In this document: positions 23,690 through 36,744 of the stretch, one piece after another | Position numbering within the stretch: the first letter of the stretch is position 1 | Layout: the number at the start of each line of letters is the position of its first letter | From: Druceiella hillmani | Taxonomy: Eukaryota > Arthropoda > Insecta > Lepidoptera > Hepialidae | Assembly: GCA_039881145.1 (NCBI GenBank) | Contig: JAYKKI010000077.1 | Coordinates: forward strand, 1-64,000 | DNA length: 64,000 bases | Reading direction: 5' to 3' | Notes under the pieces: generated by a model | Told to the model about the DNA's origin: nothing | What the model saw: the letters and a program-made list of their open reading frames with translations, nothing else | Database searches by the model: none | Position numbers and translations under genes: made by a program

Positions 23690-25462
23690 CGACTATGCTT
23701 CTTCGATCATACGATACCGAGCCTCCCAGTGGCGTCCGAAAATTACACTAGTTGGGCATTTCAAAGTTTTACAAGTTTTTCATTGGCGCACAATCGCATA
23801 GCGGACAAATCACGTCACCAGCCAAGCCAAGTCTATAAAGATGAACCTTTGATAGTCGTGACCGGTAGACAATCTAAAACAAGCAACAACCTCTGCTCTC
23901 TCTAGATGTCTTGAAATTGGCCAGTTCACGGAGAGGGTCTCCCACTTTTTGCCAGTGCTTTAATCTTTTGGTCTTTAAAGTGGTGCTGTTGATGGATGAG
24001 TTATTTTGGTTTTTTGTCCCGTAGAGTGGGATGGATGTGTCAGGTTGAACTGATTACGCCCCCTGCCTGACTCCGCTGTCAGCTTTTTCATTACCAGGGA
24101 TTCCTACGTGGCATCCCACTACAAAGCCACCACCCATTCATGCGTGATAAGCTCTGCTAGCTTCGCACGGTACATGATAGTTTGTAAACAATTGGTAGGA
24201 GAATTATTACTGAGCGCAAAGATTGCAGCCTGGGAATCAATTATAAAGACTACTTTTGCAAGTATCAGGTCCGTAGCTAACAGCTGACTTGAAGATCCGC
24301 GAACTGCACAAACCATACCATCCTTGTTGCTGGCATTTTTTATCACTGTCAGGAAGTCTTCAAATAGGCAGTAAACCATACAATTTGGCTCCTTTTGAAT
24401 CTCCAGAGAACATGATTTGAGTCCCTCAAAAATGGTAGCTGCCTTGTCTAATGTAATGGTGTCAGGTCGAGATATCTAGAGTGAAGAGCTGGTACAACTG
24501 TAGAGGTGTAATCTTATATAGGGGCGCGGTGATCATTCAATACCGAGTGCTGGTAATCATCAATTAGAGAGCCAGCATGTCATAAAAATGAGGTCTGGGT
24601 ATATAGTTGTTGGGTTGCTTTTTTATATGCACTCAAATAATTTCTATCCACTAGCTTTGCTCTTTCCCGGAACTTCAGAATGAATCTGTCCCTGTGGCTA
24701 CTGTGAAGATTCAATACCAGTTTGGAGTTGAATTGCTGTTATATGGGTTGAAACTGCCTCACAGTTAATTGGCCTAAGGGAATTGTTCTGAACGACTACG
24801 TATTTGGCAAGACTGGACTTACTTGCCAATGAGACGACTTCACTGTCGTAGTCCAGTATTGGAAGCATATATGTTTTATACACTGGGGATAGTATGTCCT
24901 AAGTAGCTCCCCACTTGGTAGCGCAAGCCTTTTCAAGAGGTTCGTATGCATTTAAGCCTCCACAGCCGTGTTTGTAATGTGAGAGCACCCAGATAGCTTT
25001 GTATGAAGATTAATTCCGAGATATTTCGACGTAGGAACTTGCCGAAGATGCAAACCTCTATAGCTCAGGGTGATAGAGTTTTTTTTTGGTGCACATGGTA
25101 AAAGCTGAGCAACAATTCTCTTAACCCTTACTTCCATTGTGTTCAAGTCTGCCCATATTTCGAATCTTAGTAGTTTTTTGTTTAGGGCCTCCTCAAGGGC
25201 ACTGGTGCTACGGCCTGGAGCCCAAAGTAGAACGTCATCTGCAAAGACTAGGCATGATACCCCAGGAACTCTTTGGATGGCCAACCTAAGGTTGTCTATC
25301 ATGATGTTGAAGAGAAGACAGCTTAACATGGCTCCCTGTGGCAGCTCCTGGCGCAGTAATTTTTAAGGAGACGTGGCATTGAAAAATCTGCACCGGATGA
25401 TGCGGTGTGAGAGGAAGCTCTATGTCCACTTCAACATGTTTCCGTTTACTCCTAGCTTTTTA
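23690..25462 (-). pseudogene. Non-LTR retrotransposon pol relic: reverse transcriptase, RNase H, C-terminal CH motif
   Basis: Reading leftward on the minus strand: FLSHRIIRCRFFNATS and LPQGAMLSCLLFNIMIDN (RT), then CLVFADDVLLWAPGR, the catalytic FADD box (about 25240). LTLSYRGLHLRQVP-like and SKYLGINLHTKL blocks follow, then the thumb-type VYKTYMLPILDYDSEV (about 24840). RNase H follows with VFIIDSQAAIFALSN (about 24220) and HVGIPGNEKADSGVR (about 24080). Last comes HLYRLGLAGDVICPLCD (about 23760), the C-terminal CH-type motif. The order and the RNase H domain place it in the I superfamily of LINEs. Several stops and frameshifts separate these blocks. The 5' end (endonuclease, ORF1) is missing, as usual for 5'-truncated LINE copies. 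It lies in the spacer between the inverted-repeat arms. Confidence 0.88.
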
Positions 25463-27310
25463 AACTTACGTTTTACGTACATAAAATGAACCGGTTCATT
25501 TGTTAATATGAAATTGATTCAAATGAAATTACATTCATAGTGTATGGCTCTTAGAACCAGGGCATGTTCGCCTAAATTTCTGGTTATATTTCTGATATAT
25601 AAATGGAAAAAGGTAGTCAGGTCATTCATTTGTACGCAGTGATGGAATTGATAGAGAGACAGTCAAAAGTCCTAAAAAATTGCGTTTCCTGTTTTAAAAA
25701 GCTTAAGAGTATATTTTAGTATTTTTATCAAAATATTTGCTCTCATAATTATATAATACTATTTTACTACGTGTAGTTTATTGATTTCAATGGCTAAGAA
25801 ATTTGAAATGAGAAAAAAATGGAGCAATATTACAAATATTTGATACAATGAATGTCATCTACATTTCTCCGGTAACAAGGCCGTGATTGTACCTTTAACG
25901 CGCTAAACCACTGGAGAGATTATAATGTCTTTTTTCCACGTTTTATATCTACAGCTTAAACATTTCGTACGGTAAAAATCATTAGGATCGGTGTTCAACT
26001 CTGTCGCTACACAATTTATTGCGAGCGACAACTGTTCCATCCATCATAAATATGTTATTTTTTAGTTATTTAGTAAATGGCCCTATTATCTTTAATTTAT
26101 TAAGAGTTTAAGTTAAAATGTTTGACAAACCCTCTATGCTTACGTATTAGTAACAACATTATCCTTATTATCTTGGCTACGCTTCTGGGTGGCCTCAAAG
26201 AGAGAAAATGTTAAATACCAAAAAATACCATTAACCCAAATTTTTCAAAAAAATAAGCGAACGAAGTATTATTCTCTAATATATTTGAGAGGTATAACAC
26301 CTAAAAGATTCAGTACTTCCCTTACGGCTGAAATATATATAGTACAAATTTGATTTTCCTCACATGTTTACGTCTTGTACTAAACATGAATTAAATAGAA
26401 AAATAAGGAAATCCATTGGCTAAATTATCGCTTTCATACGGACGACCGCTTTTAAGTAATAAATGTACACGTGTATCATATATGCCAAAACATGTAAGCG
26501 TGCCGTGTTATATATGAAAAATAGTAGAAAGATATGTTGAACTGTATTTATATTTGAATAAAAAAAGTTCATTAGCAATATTGGATCACTTGCGATGATA
26601 AAGTATAAAGTGTAAGTGTAGGTATCCTTCAACCTAGTATAAAGTGTAAGTGTAGGTATCCTTCAACATTGTAACTTTCCTCGAACACTTTAAATTTGCA
26701 AATACAAAATTTTATTATTATTGCAGTTTTATTTACTACTAAAATCATTGGTGCCTTTCTAAACTTACAGATAACATGGAGAAAATCTAATTTATAAATA
26801 AAGTTAGTATTTAGTAACAGATAATCGAATTACGGAAGTGAGTAAAGTCTTAAAAAATTATAATCCGTAGCCATAACCGTCATTAATCCGTATCCGTCGC
26901 CAATAACCGTGTGATAATATAGTAACTCATTTTGATTGACAATTCATGCGATTTACTTAAAAAAAATTTCCATTTTGAAAATAAATTAGTTATAACCAAA
27001 TGGAATTAAAAAGCAAGGCAAATGCCAAATTTTATGTCACAATGAAATTGTAATTAATGATCTTCCTATAAATTAGTCAATGTTCCAATTGGCTATGACA
27101 GGAGTTTTCATTCAAACTGTCCATATTTGTAACCAAATTTAAATTGTACCACTATATTAAAATAGAACATCGTACATGCCTACTATCCTTTCGATTGTAA
27201 TATCGGCGAAGTAGTTCCCGAAAGAATATTCTTGAATGGCTCTTCTTTAATCTATTACATATCCCCAGTAAATAGATTATACCCCTCCATATAATACATC
27301 CTCAAATGTT
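25463..27310. other. Gene-free spacer sequence with a small tandem duplication
   Basis: AT-rich. The one structure seen is AGTATAAAGTGTAAGTGTAG plus GTATCCTTCAAC at 26602-26633, repeated immediately at 26636-26667 (period 34 bp). No gene is recognised on either strand. Confidence 0.6.
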
Positions 27311-28563
27311 GACATATTTGATAGTCACTATCTTATGTGGCTAAAAGCGAGGGACACGTTTGATTCATCAATGAATTTAAATGGTAAAATTCTGGCAATA
27401 AATACATATCACAATTAGTTAGATCATCATTAGGGGATGGACCGAGGTATGTAATTCCAGCCATGATATATATATTTCCATGGAAGTTCTTTGACAAATT
27501 GTGTAACAATATTAAGTTGCTTATAAATAATCATTTGAAATAATAGTTTTGCATTGAAGTTATCAAACATCAATCGAATAGAAGCTGTAGTTTTGTTGTA
27601 AACCATGTTACAAACATTTGAGAGTTTTAAATTCATTAGGTCCACCCACCAATAAGTGGGTCAAATTAATCACATATATGGTTTTGACCTAATTAAATAC
27701 TGTAACCCTTTCTAAAAAGAAAGAACTTAAGTATACCATGACCTTAAATGAACATCCTTCTTTGAGAGATTTCACACTGTTCTTATGTAAGCAATCATAT
27801 TTGTTTGAAACATTGTATTTTAAATTTTTAGAAGCTAGTTCAAACAACTGGCGGGAGGATCATTTGGGAAATTATGAGGATAGTCTTCGAGTTGTATCGT
27901 TAATAAAATGTTTTACGTCATCAAGTAATTATAAATTCGTTCGTAAGAAACCTTCACGTCCATCCTACAAAGGAAAGCATGGGATATTTGAATATTATAA
28001 ATTTAAGGTTTAAACCGCGAAAAATGAGTAGTGAAGCATCCGAATTAAACTTGTGCTTGAACTGTGTTCGAATAGAATGCAATTCGACTAAGTGTCGTCT
28101 CCTCGCCCCTGGTCGAATTTGTAGACAAAAACCTAACACATTTTTACACCTAAATATTACCAACCACGATACGTCAGATAGCAAATAACTTATCAGTGCA
28201 GTTTTTACCTGCGCCATATCCAATTAGGTATAAATAAAGAAGTACTTATTTGTACTGAAAAAGTTAGAACTCATGATAAATTAAATAATAAAACTAATCT
28301 CGCTCGCACTTTACTCGATGTTGGCAATCAATCTTACATTGTAATTACTTAAAAAACGAAATGAACTGCATTCCTCTTCATAGGGATACTAGTTATATTT
28401 TAGGCATGAAAAATTTAAACCTTGACATTTCCAAAAGCTGTGACATTAATGTATGTTCTTTTATTAACACATGTAACTCTAACGTAAAACATTTAATAAT
28501 CCTTGATCTTACAAGTGATGTACCAAATGTTCTAGTTAAACTTATCAGGATAGTGGACGTGTA
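27311..28563 (+). pseudogene. BEL/Pao LTR retrotransposon gag-protease relic
   Basis: The pieces follow BEL/Pao order. HYLMWLKARDTFDSSMNLNG (about 27326-27385) resembles the DUF1759 gag region. SLRDFTLFLCKQSYLFETL (from 27762) resembles the following gag block. KHGIFEYYKFK, then LNLCLNCVRIECNSTKCR and RICRQKPNTFLHLN (27976-28155), are the BEL CCHC-like knuckles. ARTLLDVGNQSYIVIT (about 28305-28350) is the A17-type protease active-site region with DSG changed to DVG, and MNCIPLHRDTSYILGMKN follows. Frames shift repeatedly and the active site is mutated. RT, RNase H and integrase are absent. The segment 27430-27645 appears to be inverted relative to the rest (see findings). Confidence 0.8.
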
Positions 28564-29129
28564 GATAGTAGTTGCATAAATTCAAAGAAATATTCAGGAA
28601 TTAATCAAAATAAAATCTAATTTTTAATGTAGAAAAATGTTCGATATCATGTAAAATAATTCTTAGCAGCCTTTGCTACAGGTTGGCGATTAGTTTGTCT
28701 CGTAGGAGGACAATATGCGTCCACTTAAATGGAGAATGAGATAAGCTGCGCGATTTTTTCTTTTCAAAGATGGCTTCAGCAGCATCGTCGATTTGAACAC
28801 CAGCAGCATTTGAACGATGGGTCCTCAACAAGATTTGTCTCCTCCCCGCTGTGCTGATGGGAATGAAGGCTGTTGGCGACGCTGTAAAGAGCGGACGACG
28901 TAGGGGCAACTAACACTTATTTAATTATTAGAAATTGAATTTAAAAGTATGTTGGTTGCGATACATCATTACAAACATTAAAACTTTAATATATGATAAA
29001 TTTATATCCAACCTTACACAGCTTATATTTTACTTCAATATTTTAATTGTCCTAACACGTATTGGAGTGAAAATCATCTTATATTTATTTTTCTTTGCGT
29101 AAGTTTTGAACGCCCTTTACATCCTTTCA
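28564..29129. other. Spacer between BEL relic and right arm; unrecognised GC-richer block
   Basis: 28676-28909 is GC-richer than its surroundings and open for 77 codons on the minus strand (MPLRRPLFTASPTAFIPIST at its start), with no family I recognise. The rest is AT-rich and featureless. Confidence 0.4.
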
Positions 29130-30971
29130 GGCGTTCAGTTTCGTAAAATATCTCGTCAGCAGATGCTTACATCGTATAAAAAATATTCCCTATGAATTAA
29201 TAGAACCGTTCAATAATTTTTTTCCATTTGAAGCGGTGAACTTCCATTAAGGATGATTTAAAAAAAAATTGTTAGAAACATATTCAGTTATTGATTTTTA
29301 AATTAATGTTACGAAACTTCGAGTTAATAAAACCATCTAATATTTTTTGTCACACATACATTGAATCTCCATTTCACCACTTAGGGGTAAATCTTCAAAA
29401 ATGGGTATTGTTATTTTTTCAAATACTTTCACGAATTTTGAATTAATAGTACCATTAAAAATTCTTTCGCTGTACACATATTGGAAAATACATCAATTCT
29501 TTTGCTATACACATAAATAAACCCCCTTTATGATTATCCATAGCATATAACAAAATATTCCTCCATAATTTTATAATTCCGGGAATTTGTCCCGGATTTA
29601 GGCAGATCATTAAGATGTTTTTATAAGTTTTTTTTAAATATGTGGATAACTCTTATTATATGAAAATGTACTTAAAATTTTATCTTAAGTTTAAAATAAA
29701 TAAAGTCTAGTCCTAGTATTGCAGAAATTTACAACTTTGTCTTTATTACACAAACAATTACTTTGCAATATTGCCGCAAAATTACTGTGGTGATATATTG
29801 AAAAAAAAATGTCAAATAAATGTACTGAATATTTAAATTCAGGCGTAATAACTTTCTTTTCAACCTTATTTGTTACCTATAGGTTGCAATTAAAAGCATA
29901 GATTTACAAAGAGAAAAGAATACAAGTTGCATATAGTAAAGACGAGTATTAAAACATTCTAAAACTTTACTGTTTTGTCCAAATTGTTATTAGTATTGCA
30001 TGTTTTGAATAATGAGACGAAATGCGTCAACTAAATCTATATTTATGAACGAAGACTCTTTTCACTATTAGTAAAAAGCACTGCTACTCGTAACTGTGAA
30101 GTATTGTTTTCCGATTTAGGTTTAATTTTTTAACAGATAAAAAAATGTGATAAAAACAACAAAACAATTCGATCAATTTAAAACGATAAAGTTGTAATAA
30201 ATAACTATGTACCATGTAGAAAACTTCAATAATGTAATTCATTATTCACAGAACCAACCTGACTAAACGATGATGCGAATATGTAAAGTCTGCAAAACTT
30301 GCATTGCATCCTGGGTCATCATCTATTTTTCGATAACTTGCTGTCATATTTTTTTCCCACTTTTTTCGCATTTAGGTATTCTTGTAGTTTTGTCATTTAT
30401 TTATTTTCTAAAACCTCTACGATCAACTTGCAAGCTTAAGGTACAAAGCCTTGGAAATGTATAAGACTATAATAACAATTCAATAAAAGCACATAAGAAC
30501 AACAACTAATATGATGAAAAAGTAAAAGCGAGAACAAATAATACAACAGATAAATATGAATATAATTTTAACCAGTGATTATTCGTGAGCCATCAAGCAA
30601 TTCTGTAACCCTATTACCTGAGGCAGTCAGTGGGGCAGAAAAAATACTTGGGGTTGGTGTATTCCTCAAAACTGCATTGAGCAACGATAGTGCGCGAAGA
30701 ACAGGTGAACGCTGTAAGATGTTCGCGTGGCTCCAAGCAGGTGATATAAAATAGGGCATCGTCCTCTCGTCTCTGTCCTTACCACTCAGGATATAAATGT
30801 TTAAATTATTAAATTATAACGTTATTATTAACGCTGAGGTTTAATAATATGGATATTTAATTAAAGAAATAATCATAAATCCTATTTCTATAAGAAAATT
30901 CTATTTCTTTTACTTTTTTTTTTGGGTTTGAATATACATTTTAAAGAGATCATGCAAGAATACGCCAACTT

Positions 30972-31051
<80 letters not shown>
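30972..31051. repeat. (TA)n microsatellite inside right arm
   Basis: An 80-bp TA array with one GTA and one AATA interruption, with no counterpart at the homologous place in the left arm, so it arose after the duplication. Confidence 0.95.
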
Positions 31052-31054
<3 letters not shown>

Positions 31055-34000
31055 ATATATTTTTCAACATCGTCTAACATCAAAACATCAGTTGAAGTCA
31101 GTGATCGGTTACGTCTTTAAAAGATTAGCCCAAATCATTTTTCAAATTATTTTTCTAACACACGTCTGAATTTAAATACTTCTCCTAAAACATCTCTAAA
31201 CATTTCAATATGATACATTTGTGATAAGATCTTAACATTTCATAAAATTTTCCTATACTCACATATGTGAAACTACTGACGACGTCCAAATATTTATTTG
31301 AGTCTTAACGAATAAAATGTATTTAATTACATCAAAATAAAAAAATAGAAAGAGAGCTATGGGCTATTTTGCATATAGAAAATAAAAATATAATAATTTG
31401 GTTCATTGTGAAATTTACCTAAATATTACTCAACAAACAATATTAACAATACCCGTCTTTTGATCCCTTATGGCTCACAGAAATATTTTTGGCTGACGTA
31501 GTCAATAACTTACTCTCTAAATGTCTAATTCCTTAATTTTAGTTACTATGTATAATAATTGAAAATAGTGTATTAGACAATTTCCATGTCATCAAATAAA
31601 TTAATTCAATATTTTCTACATGTCTGCACAAAAATAAACGATCATAATGATTAATTTTGCTTCGATATATTACCTTGCAACTATATATAAACTATATGAA
31701 TTAAATAAGACTGCTACCTGCTCTAATCGACTAACAATCTTGGGCCATATGTTTCTTGAAATGCCTTTCCAATTATATAACTTATTTCTACGTTGATTTT
31801 CTGATAACTGAAAATTTTACTTAAACACTATATCTTAAAATAAATGTAATAATAAAAAATTATTATCAAAATTACTAACATTCATCTACTGCCACGTTTG
31901 TTCTTAAATTACTTACATACATTTTTCGGGATGTGATCAATAATAACTAATTGAACTTGACAATATATTTACTAAACATAATAGCAAAACCATATTACAT
32001 TTTTCTTCTACAGGTTTCAGCTAAAATGCGTCAAAAGGCGGAAGACCCTTCCATTAAAATTATAGGCAATAAATGGAATTATGCTATTGACTTAATTAAA
32101 CCTATAACTACTGTTGAAACTATTTATTGGGTATTATTATAAAACAAGCTTTGAGAGTGACAGTGTTGATAGAATAGATCAAAGTTCATGAAAAAAATTG
32201 TACTTTTAACTGTCTTGTCCTGACACTCCAAATTCAATATTCGTGAAACTGACAATGATTATTGCAATTATGCAATCACTCTTGGCGTAGTTAATTTGTA
32301 ACTCAAGCTTCATCGTTAAACCAAATTTGTCGCAGATGGCTTCATACATAAACATGCCTTTAAGGTTGTTTGCATGCTCATGAAATTTTTAGTTATTTTA
32401 CGTAAATGCTTCATACTAAGGTCTCAATTAACATGACGCCTAAAAAAATATTTCAAAAGTTTAATGTAAATGGGCAATAATAAATAAGTCAAACTTGTTT
32501 ACCAACAAATTTAATCACCTTCAGATAATAGGCGAACAGAAGCTCACTACAATGTCTAAAATAATAACTTATTATTACGAGTACTTAATTGGGATTTTGG
32601 CGGCACAATATCGTTTCCGAAGGTAAATAAATTCACAAAAATCTGCTAATGCTAGAGATTTTTAGAATCTGCCCCAAATTAATGCTTCTTTTATGTCCCA
32701 CGTACATGCACAAGTAAAGAGCTGAGAGTTACATTCCACTAGGAATCATTTATTTATATTTTGAAGGATAAGGACACTTTTTTAAAAATATATATAATCA
32801 GTCAAATTGAGATTCCACTTACTAGTTTTAAGTTTAAAAGTAATATGCAATGTGCCTATGCTTTTTTAATTCTTAACCACGGATTTAAAAAATTCTGAAC
32901 AAAAGTTAAGTACTAAACGTTTGAATTCCCTACATTACCCTAAATTAAATTTCATTTTAATTTATTTGATCAAAGTAGGAAATTTACTCGTTAATATATA
33001 CTTGTGAATTACGCTTAACCAACTAAATAGTTAAAAGTATATATAAAATTAGCTAAATTAATTAATAGACAAATCTTTGTGTTTTCTAAAGTATTTATTT
33101 CACAGATTTAACAGATGCAATTTTCATAGTACATATTGAGTCTCTTTGGTGCAATTGAAATCAGTTTTCAATTAACAATAATCACTTGAAAATTATAAAT
33201 TGTATAATGACAATACTGTATGTGACGATAAAGCTCAGTACACTGAACAAAAGCGATTTTCGTAAATCTATCATTTGAAGCAAACTGCACTGCCCATTTT
33301 ACTTGTCGCTATTATTTCTGTCAATGTTGCCAACTGCTTGCGAGATTGCTCAGCTAGAAGGGAGAAACCAATATAAAATTCGAGTTAGTCGATAGCTATC
33401 AGCAATTAAGTGCACATTCATGACTGTCTAGTACCAATTGATTAACATTTGTGGCGCCTAGTTGGCTTATGAGAATAATTTGCAAATCACCGGATGGTAA
33501 TATAATATGAAAATAAGGAAGTGAAATTTGTTAAAAGTCTCATTATAAAAAATTATTCAGAAATAACATATATAGTATTAAATTTAATTAAAAAATAATT
33601 TACAATTGTTTGTTTATTTTTCGTCATTAGGGGTGAAGGTTATCTTGTGAACTTCGTTTTTTTTAAATTAATTGTGTCCCTAAATTACTCCATAAATTAT
33701 TTATATTATTGCATTTCATTTGATATAACGTTTGGAATTATTACTTATTTTGGAGAATATTATTCCAATAGTGCATTATATTATTGGGCTTAATGTTACT
33801 TATACCTAAAAGTCAAAAAAGTCTCAAGTATCACACGTTTGTTTACTTACCATAAATTACTGTTCAATTGTGACATTTGACGTAATAATCTGATATTAAT
33901 AATCAGTAATCTTTATGTGAAATTAATAGAATACTTAAAATATACAATATTTTCATCTAAGAGCAAAAATCAAATTCCATCCACATAGTACGTAATAATG

Positions 34001-34384
34001 ATAAACAGATCGCTGACAGGCAACTGCGTTAATATTTATGGTAATCAAATTTGTCTTCATTTTCCAACTTATTTCTTTTAAAATATGTTTATATAAGATT
34101 TACAAATGTTTGATATGAATGAAATTACAAATGTTTAATTAAAAAAGACAAATTAAATTATTTTTCAAAGATACAGAATACCGCAAAGGTGCTTCTCGAG
34201 AATTTTTGGAATGCGGCTATGTTATTGGTAGTATATTATACGTTGCCTACGGATCTCACAATTGGAGAATGCTCGGCCTCTTTCGTATTGTCACGTGGTA
34301 GGAGTTTTGACACTGGTCCGTTGTTCTTTTTGGCAGAAAAATCCTTTATTGATTGAGAGAGAGAGAGAGTAGAGTATATATTAA

Positions 34385-34670
34385 AGGTCATCAGTGCTCA
34401 CTGGCAGGTTAGATAGTCTACCCCGACTCCGAAGGGGAGAAACAAGATGCTTTATTGCGATATATCTGAGCAGTTCAAAAAGACATAGCTCCGTAATTAT
34501 ATTACTTCACACGGCTTGACGGGGCATAACGCATTCCACGCCAGATTGCATAAATTCCATCTTAAGATATTGCATGGGCATGTTCCTGGCGGTGTCGAAG
34601 CAAAACACTTAAATTATGTCTCATTTTGTTGGAGAGCATGCATTCTAATATTAAAGTAATGTCATACGGA
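34385..34670 (+). pseudogene. Non-LTR retrotransposon 3' coding fragment (right arm copy)
   Basis: One plus-strand frame with two stops reads STPTPKGRNKMLYCDISEQF, LRNYITSHGLTGHNAFHARL, HKFHLK and GGVEAKHLNYVSFCWRACIL. LTGHxxFxxxLHKF followed by a Cys/His block is the usual post-RNase-H end of I/R1-type LINEs. It lies antisense within intron 2 of Gr-B and is shared, in place, with the left arm. Confidence 0.65.
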
Positions 34671-35402
34671 ACTTCAGAACGTGGTTTATTTATTCAATGT
34701 GAGTTGATTGAAAATGGACTGACCTTAGAGTCATTTAGAACATTCTTGAAATGCGTTCTTTAAAAAATGGAGGTATTAAAAGATTCATTGCCAAAAGACT
34801 GATTAATCCAGTTGTGTGGAAACGCTTGATGGTGGATACAGGATACTATTAGGGGATTTTTGAAAGTTCCCACTTTTCTCAGAAGGTGTTAAAGATTCCT
34901 GGAAACGACCTGAGACGACCTGAGCGATAGGTGGGAATAGTATACCTTATTTCAACTTTACTATATTAAGATACGCTAGCCTAATGAAACATATATTCCA
35001 GTATCGGAAAATCTACTTGAAACTCTAAAATTAGTTTATCGTACATCAAAGTCAGTTCAGATATAAATATTTCCCAACTAAACTTCTTTTATTTATTTAA
35101 AGTGTAAATTTTATAAAGTTACAAGTATTCGACAAGCATTTTAATTGAAATTGTTTTAAAAACTAAGTTTAATTATTTAATATTAATACATATTAAGCAG
35201 CATTTACAACAAATAAAACAACTTGATTAAACGAATTTGTTTCATTCCTTAAAAACTGCTGAGCACGATTGTAGGCACCATAGATTTTGGTTTTCTCCAC
35301 TTTTAAATATAATTTCTCACATAGTAGACAAATAACTACGATGGATATAGCGTAATGTGCTGGTGTTATGATCGCCGTTATTATAAATTCTCCTTGAATC
35401 AT

Positions 35403-36744
35403 CTGAAAGAGAACTTATTGATTGTATCACCTACTTTTTAGTCCCCACTTGTATCTGTTTAAATAATGGCTCAACTTCGTCTTGTCTAAAGGGCAACGAG
35501 CAATCACATGGAAAATAAAGAACCTAAATCGTATTGAAAACAAATAAAAGAAAAACTCGATTGAAAAAATATCTTGCAAAGTTAAATAAAATAATATTAC
35601 GTAGATAGCAAACTTTCATTAATGTCTATACTACATTTATACTAGCGTACTATGTACTATGTGTAGTGATTTCCTCCCCGTAATATCAGTACAGATTTCG
35701 AATATCGCCTAATATTAAGCCCGAAACTTCTATGTTTTTCCAATAAAGAAGGCAAGCGAGTAACTTTGAGAGTGTGAATATGCTTGAAGAATACATTCGT
35801 ACTTTCGAATGGAATTTATTTGTTTTTTAAAAATATTATACCTCAAATTACAGCTTGTATTTAGAAAGTTTCATATGCAGCCAGTATTGTCGAGTTTTGT
35901 TATAAATTTACCAATAGAGGTCAGCGATAAGAAAGACCCAGCTGGCGGTTAGTTATTGAGGGGAGTATTACATATTTTATCCCCAAATTTGTTTTGGACG
36001 AGTTCCTTTTGACACTGTCTTTTTTTTTAAACGCAGAGTGGAATATTTGAATCATTATACACTGAATAAATATTTGGTTCCAAAGATGTACGAAGCTGTA
36101 TTTTACAAAGCTGCCAAGGGGAACTTTACATATCCCACTTTTATATTACACATAACAAAACCAAGTTTAAGGACATTAGATACTCTTAATTCATTAAAGC
36201 CTCTCGCTTTATCCTCTCTCCCTTTTTGTCTCTACTCATCAATCTTGCCAGTATTAATTCATTTATTTATATCAAAATTAAATATAGAATACGGACCAGC
36301 ATCTTTATCTTTTGCGTTAAAATACTGGTTCATAATTATATTTGATTTTGATAAAAATAAATGAAATAATTCACTTATGCAAATAGCTCATTTCAAATGA
36401 ACCCTACTGTAAAAAATCTTACTGTAAAAAAAAAACCTTACTATAAAAAAGTTTAAATTTTTAAATGCAAATTTATATTAAATATTCGGAATTCGTAGCC
36501 AATTTGTGTTTAATGTTTTTTATTACCCAACTTTTATCAACTTAACTTCCAATTAATCACATCAATTTGGTTTAATACTTACATTTTCCTTTACTTTATA
36601 TAGAAACTAACCAACACTAATCAAAACAGATAAACAGGCTATAGGTAATGAGAAAAGCAGCTGAAAAATTATGGATACGTCATTTTTAATGTATAAATAG
36701 CATTATTTTAACACTATTATTAAATCATAAAAACTCTTACTGAC
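35403..36744 (-). other. Intron 1 of Gr-B
   Basis: This 1.34-kb intron contains a plus-strand open frame of 108 codons at 36038-36364 that I do not recognise. No other structure was noted. Confidence 0.5.

Larger units (their letters stand above)
29130..35190 (-). repeat. Right arm of the large imperfect inverted repeat (partner 17230-22740)
   Basis: The reverse complement of the left arm, longer because of extra sequence. A (TA)n array (30972-31051) and about 325 bp at 30313-30637 are absent from the left arm, while the left arm's SINE-bearing 350 bp is absent here. Near the inner end, the phrase GAATTAATAGNACCNTT recurs at 29194, 29321 and 29440, suggesting a degenerate tandem of about 120 bp. 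The outer end lies in intron 2 of Gr-B, so the arm carries that gene's last exon and the LINE fragment within the intron. Confidence 0.9.

Noticed and set aside
28676..28909. 77-codon minus-strand frame in a GC-richer patch
   Set aside because: No recognised motif, no neighbours and no splice context; kept only as part of a gap description.
36038..36364. 108-codon plus-strand frame inside the Gr-B intron
   Set aside because: Hydrophobic AT-rich sequence with no family match, antisense to a good gene model; probably chance.
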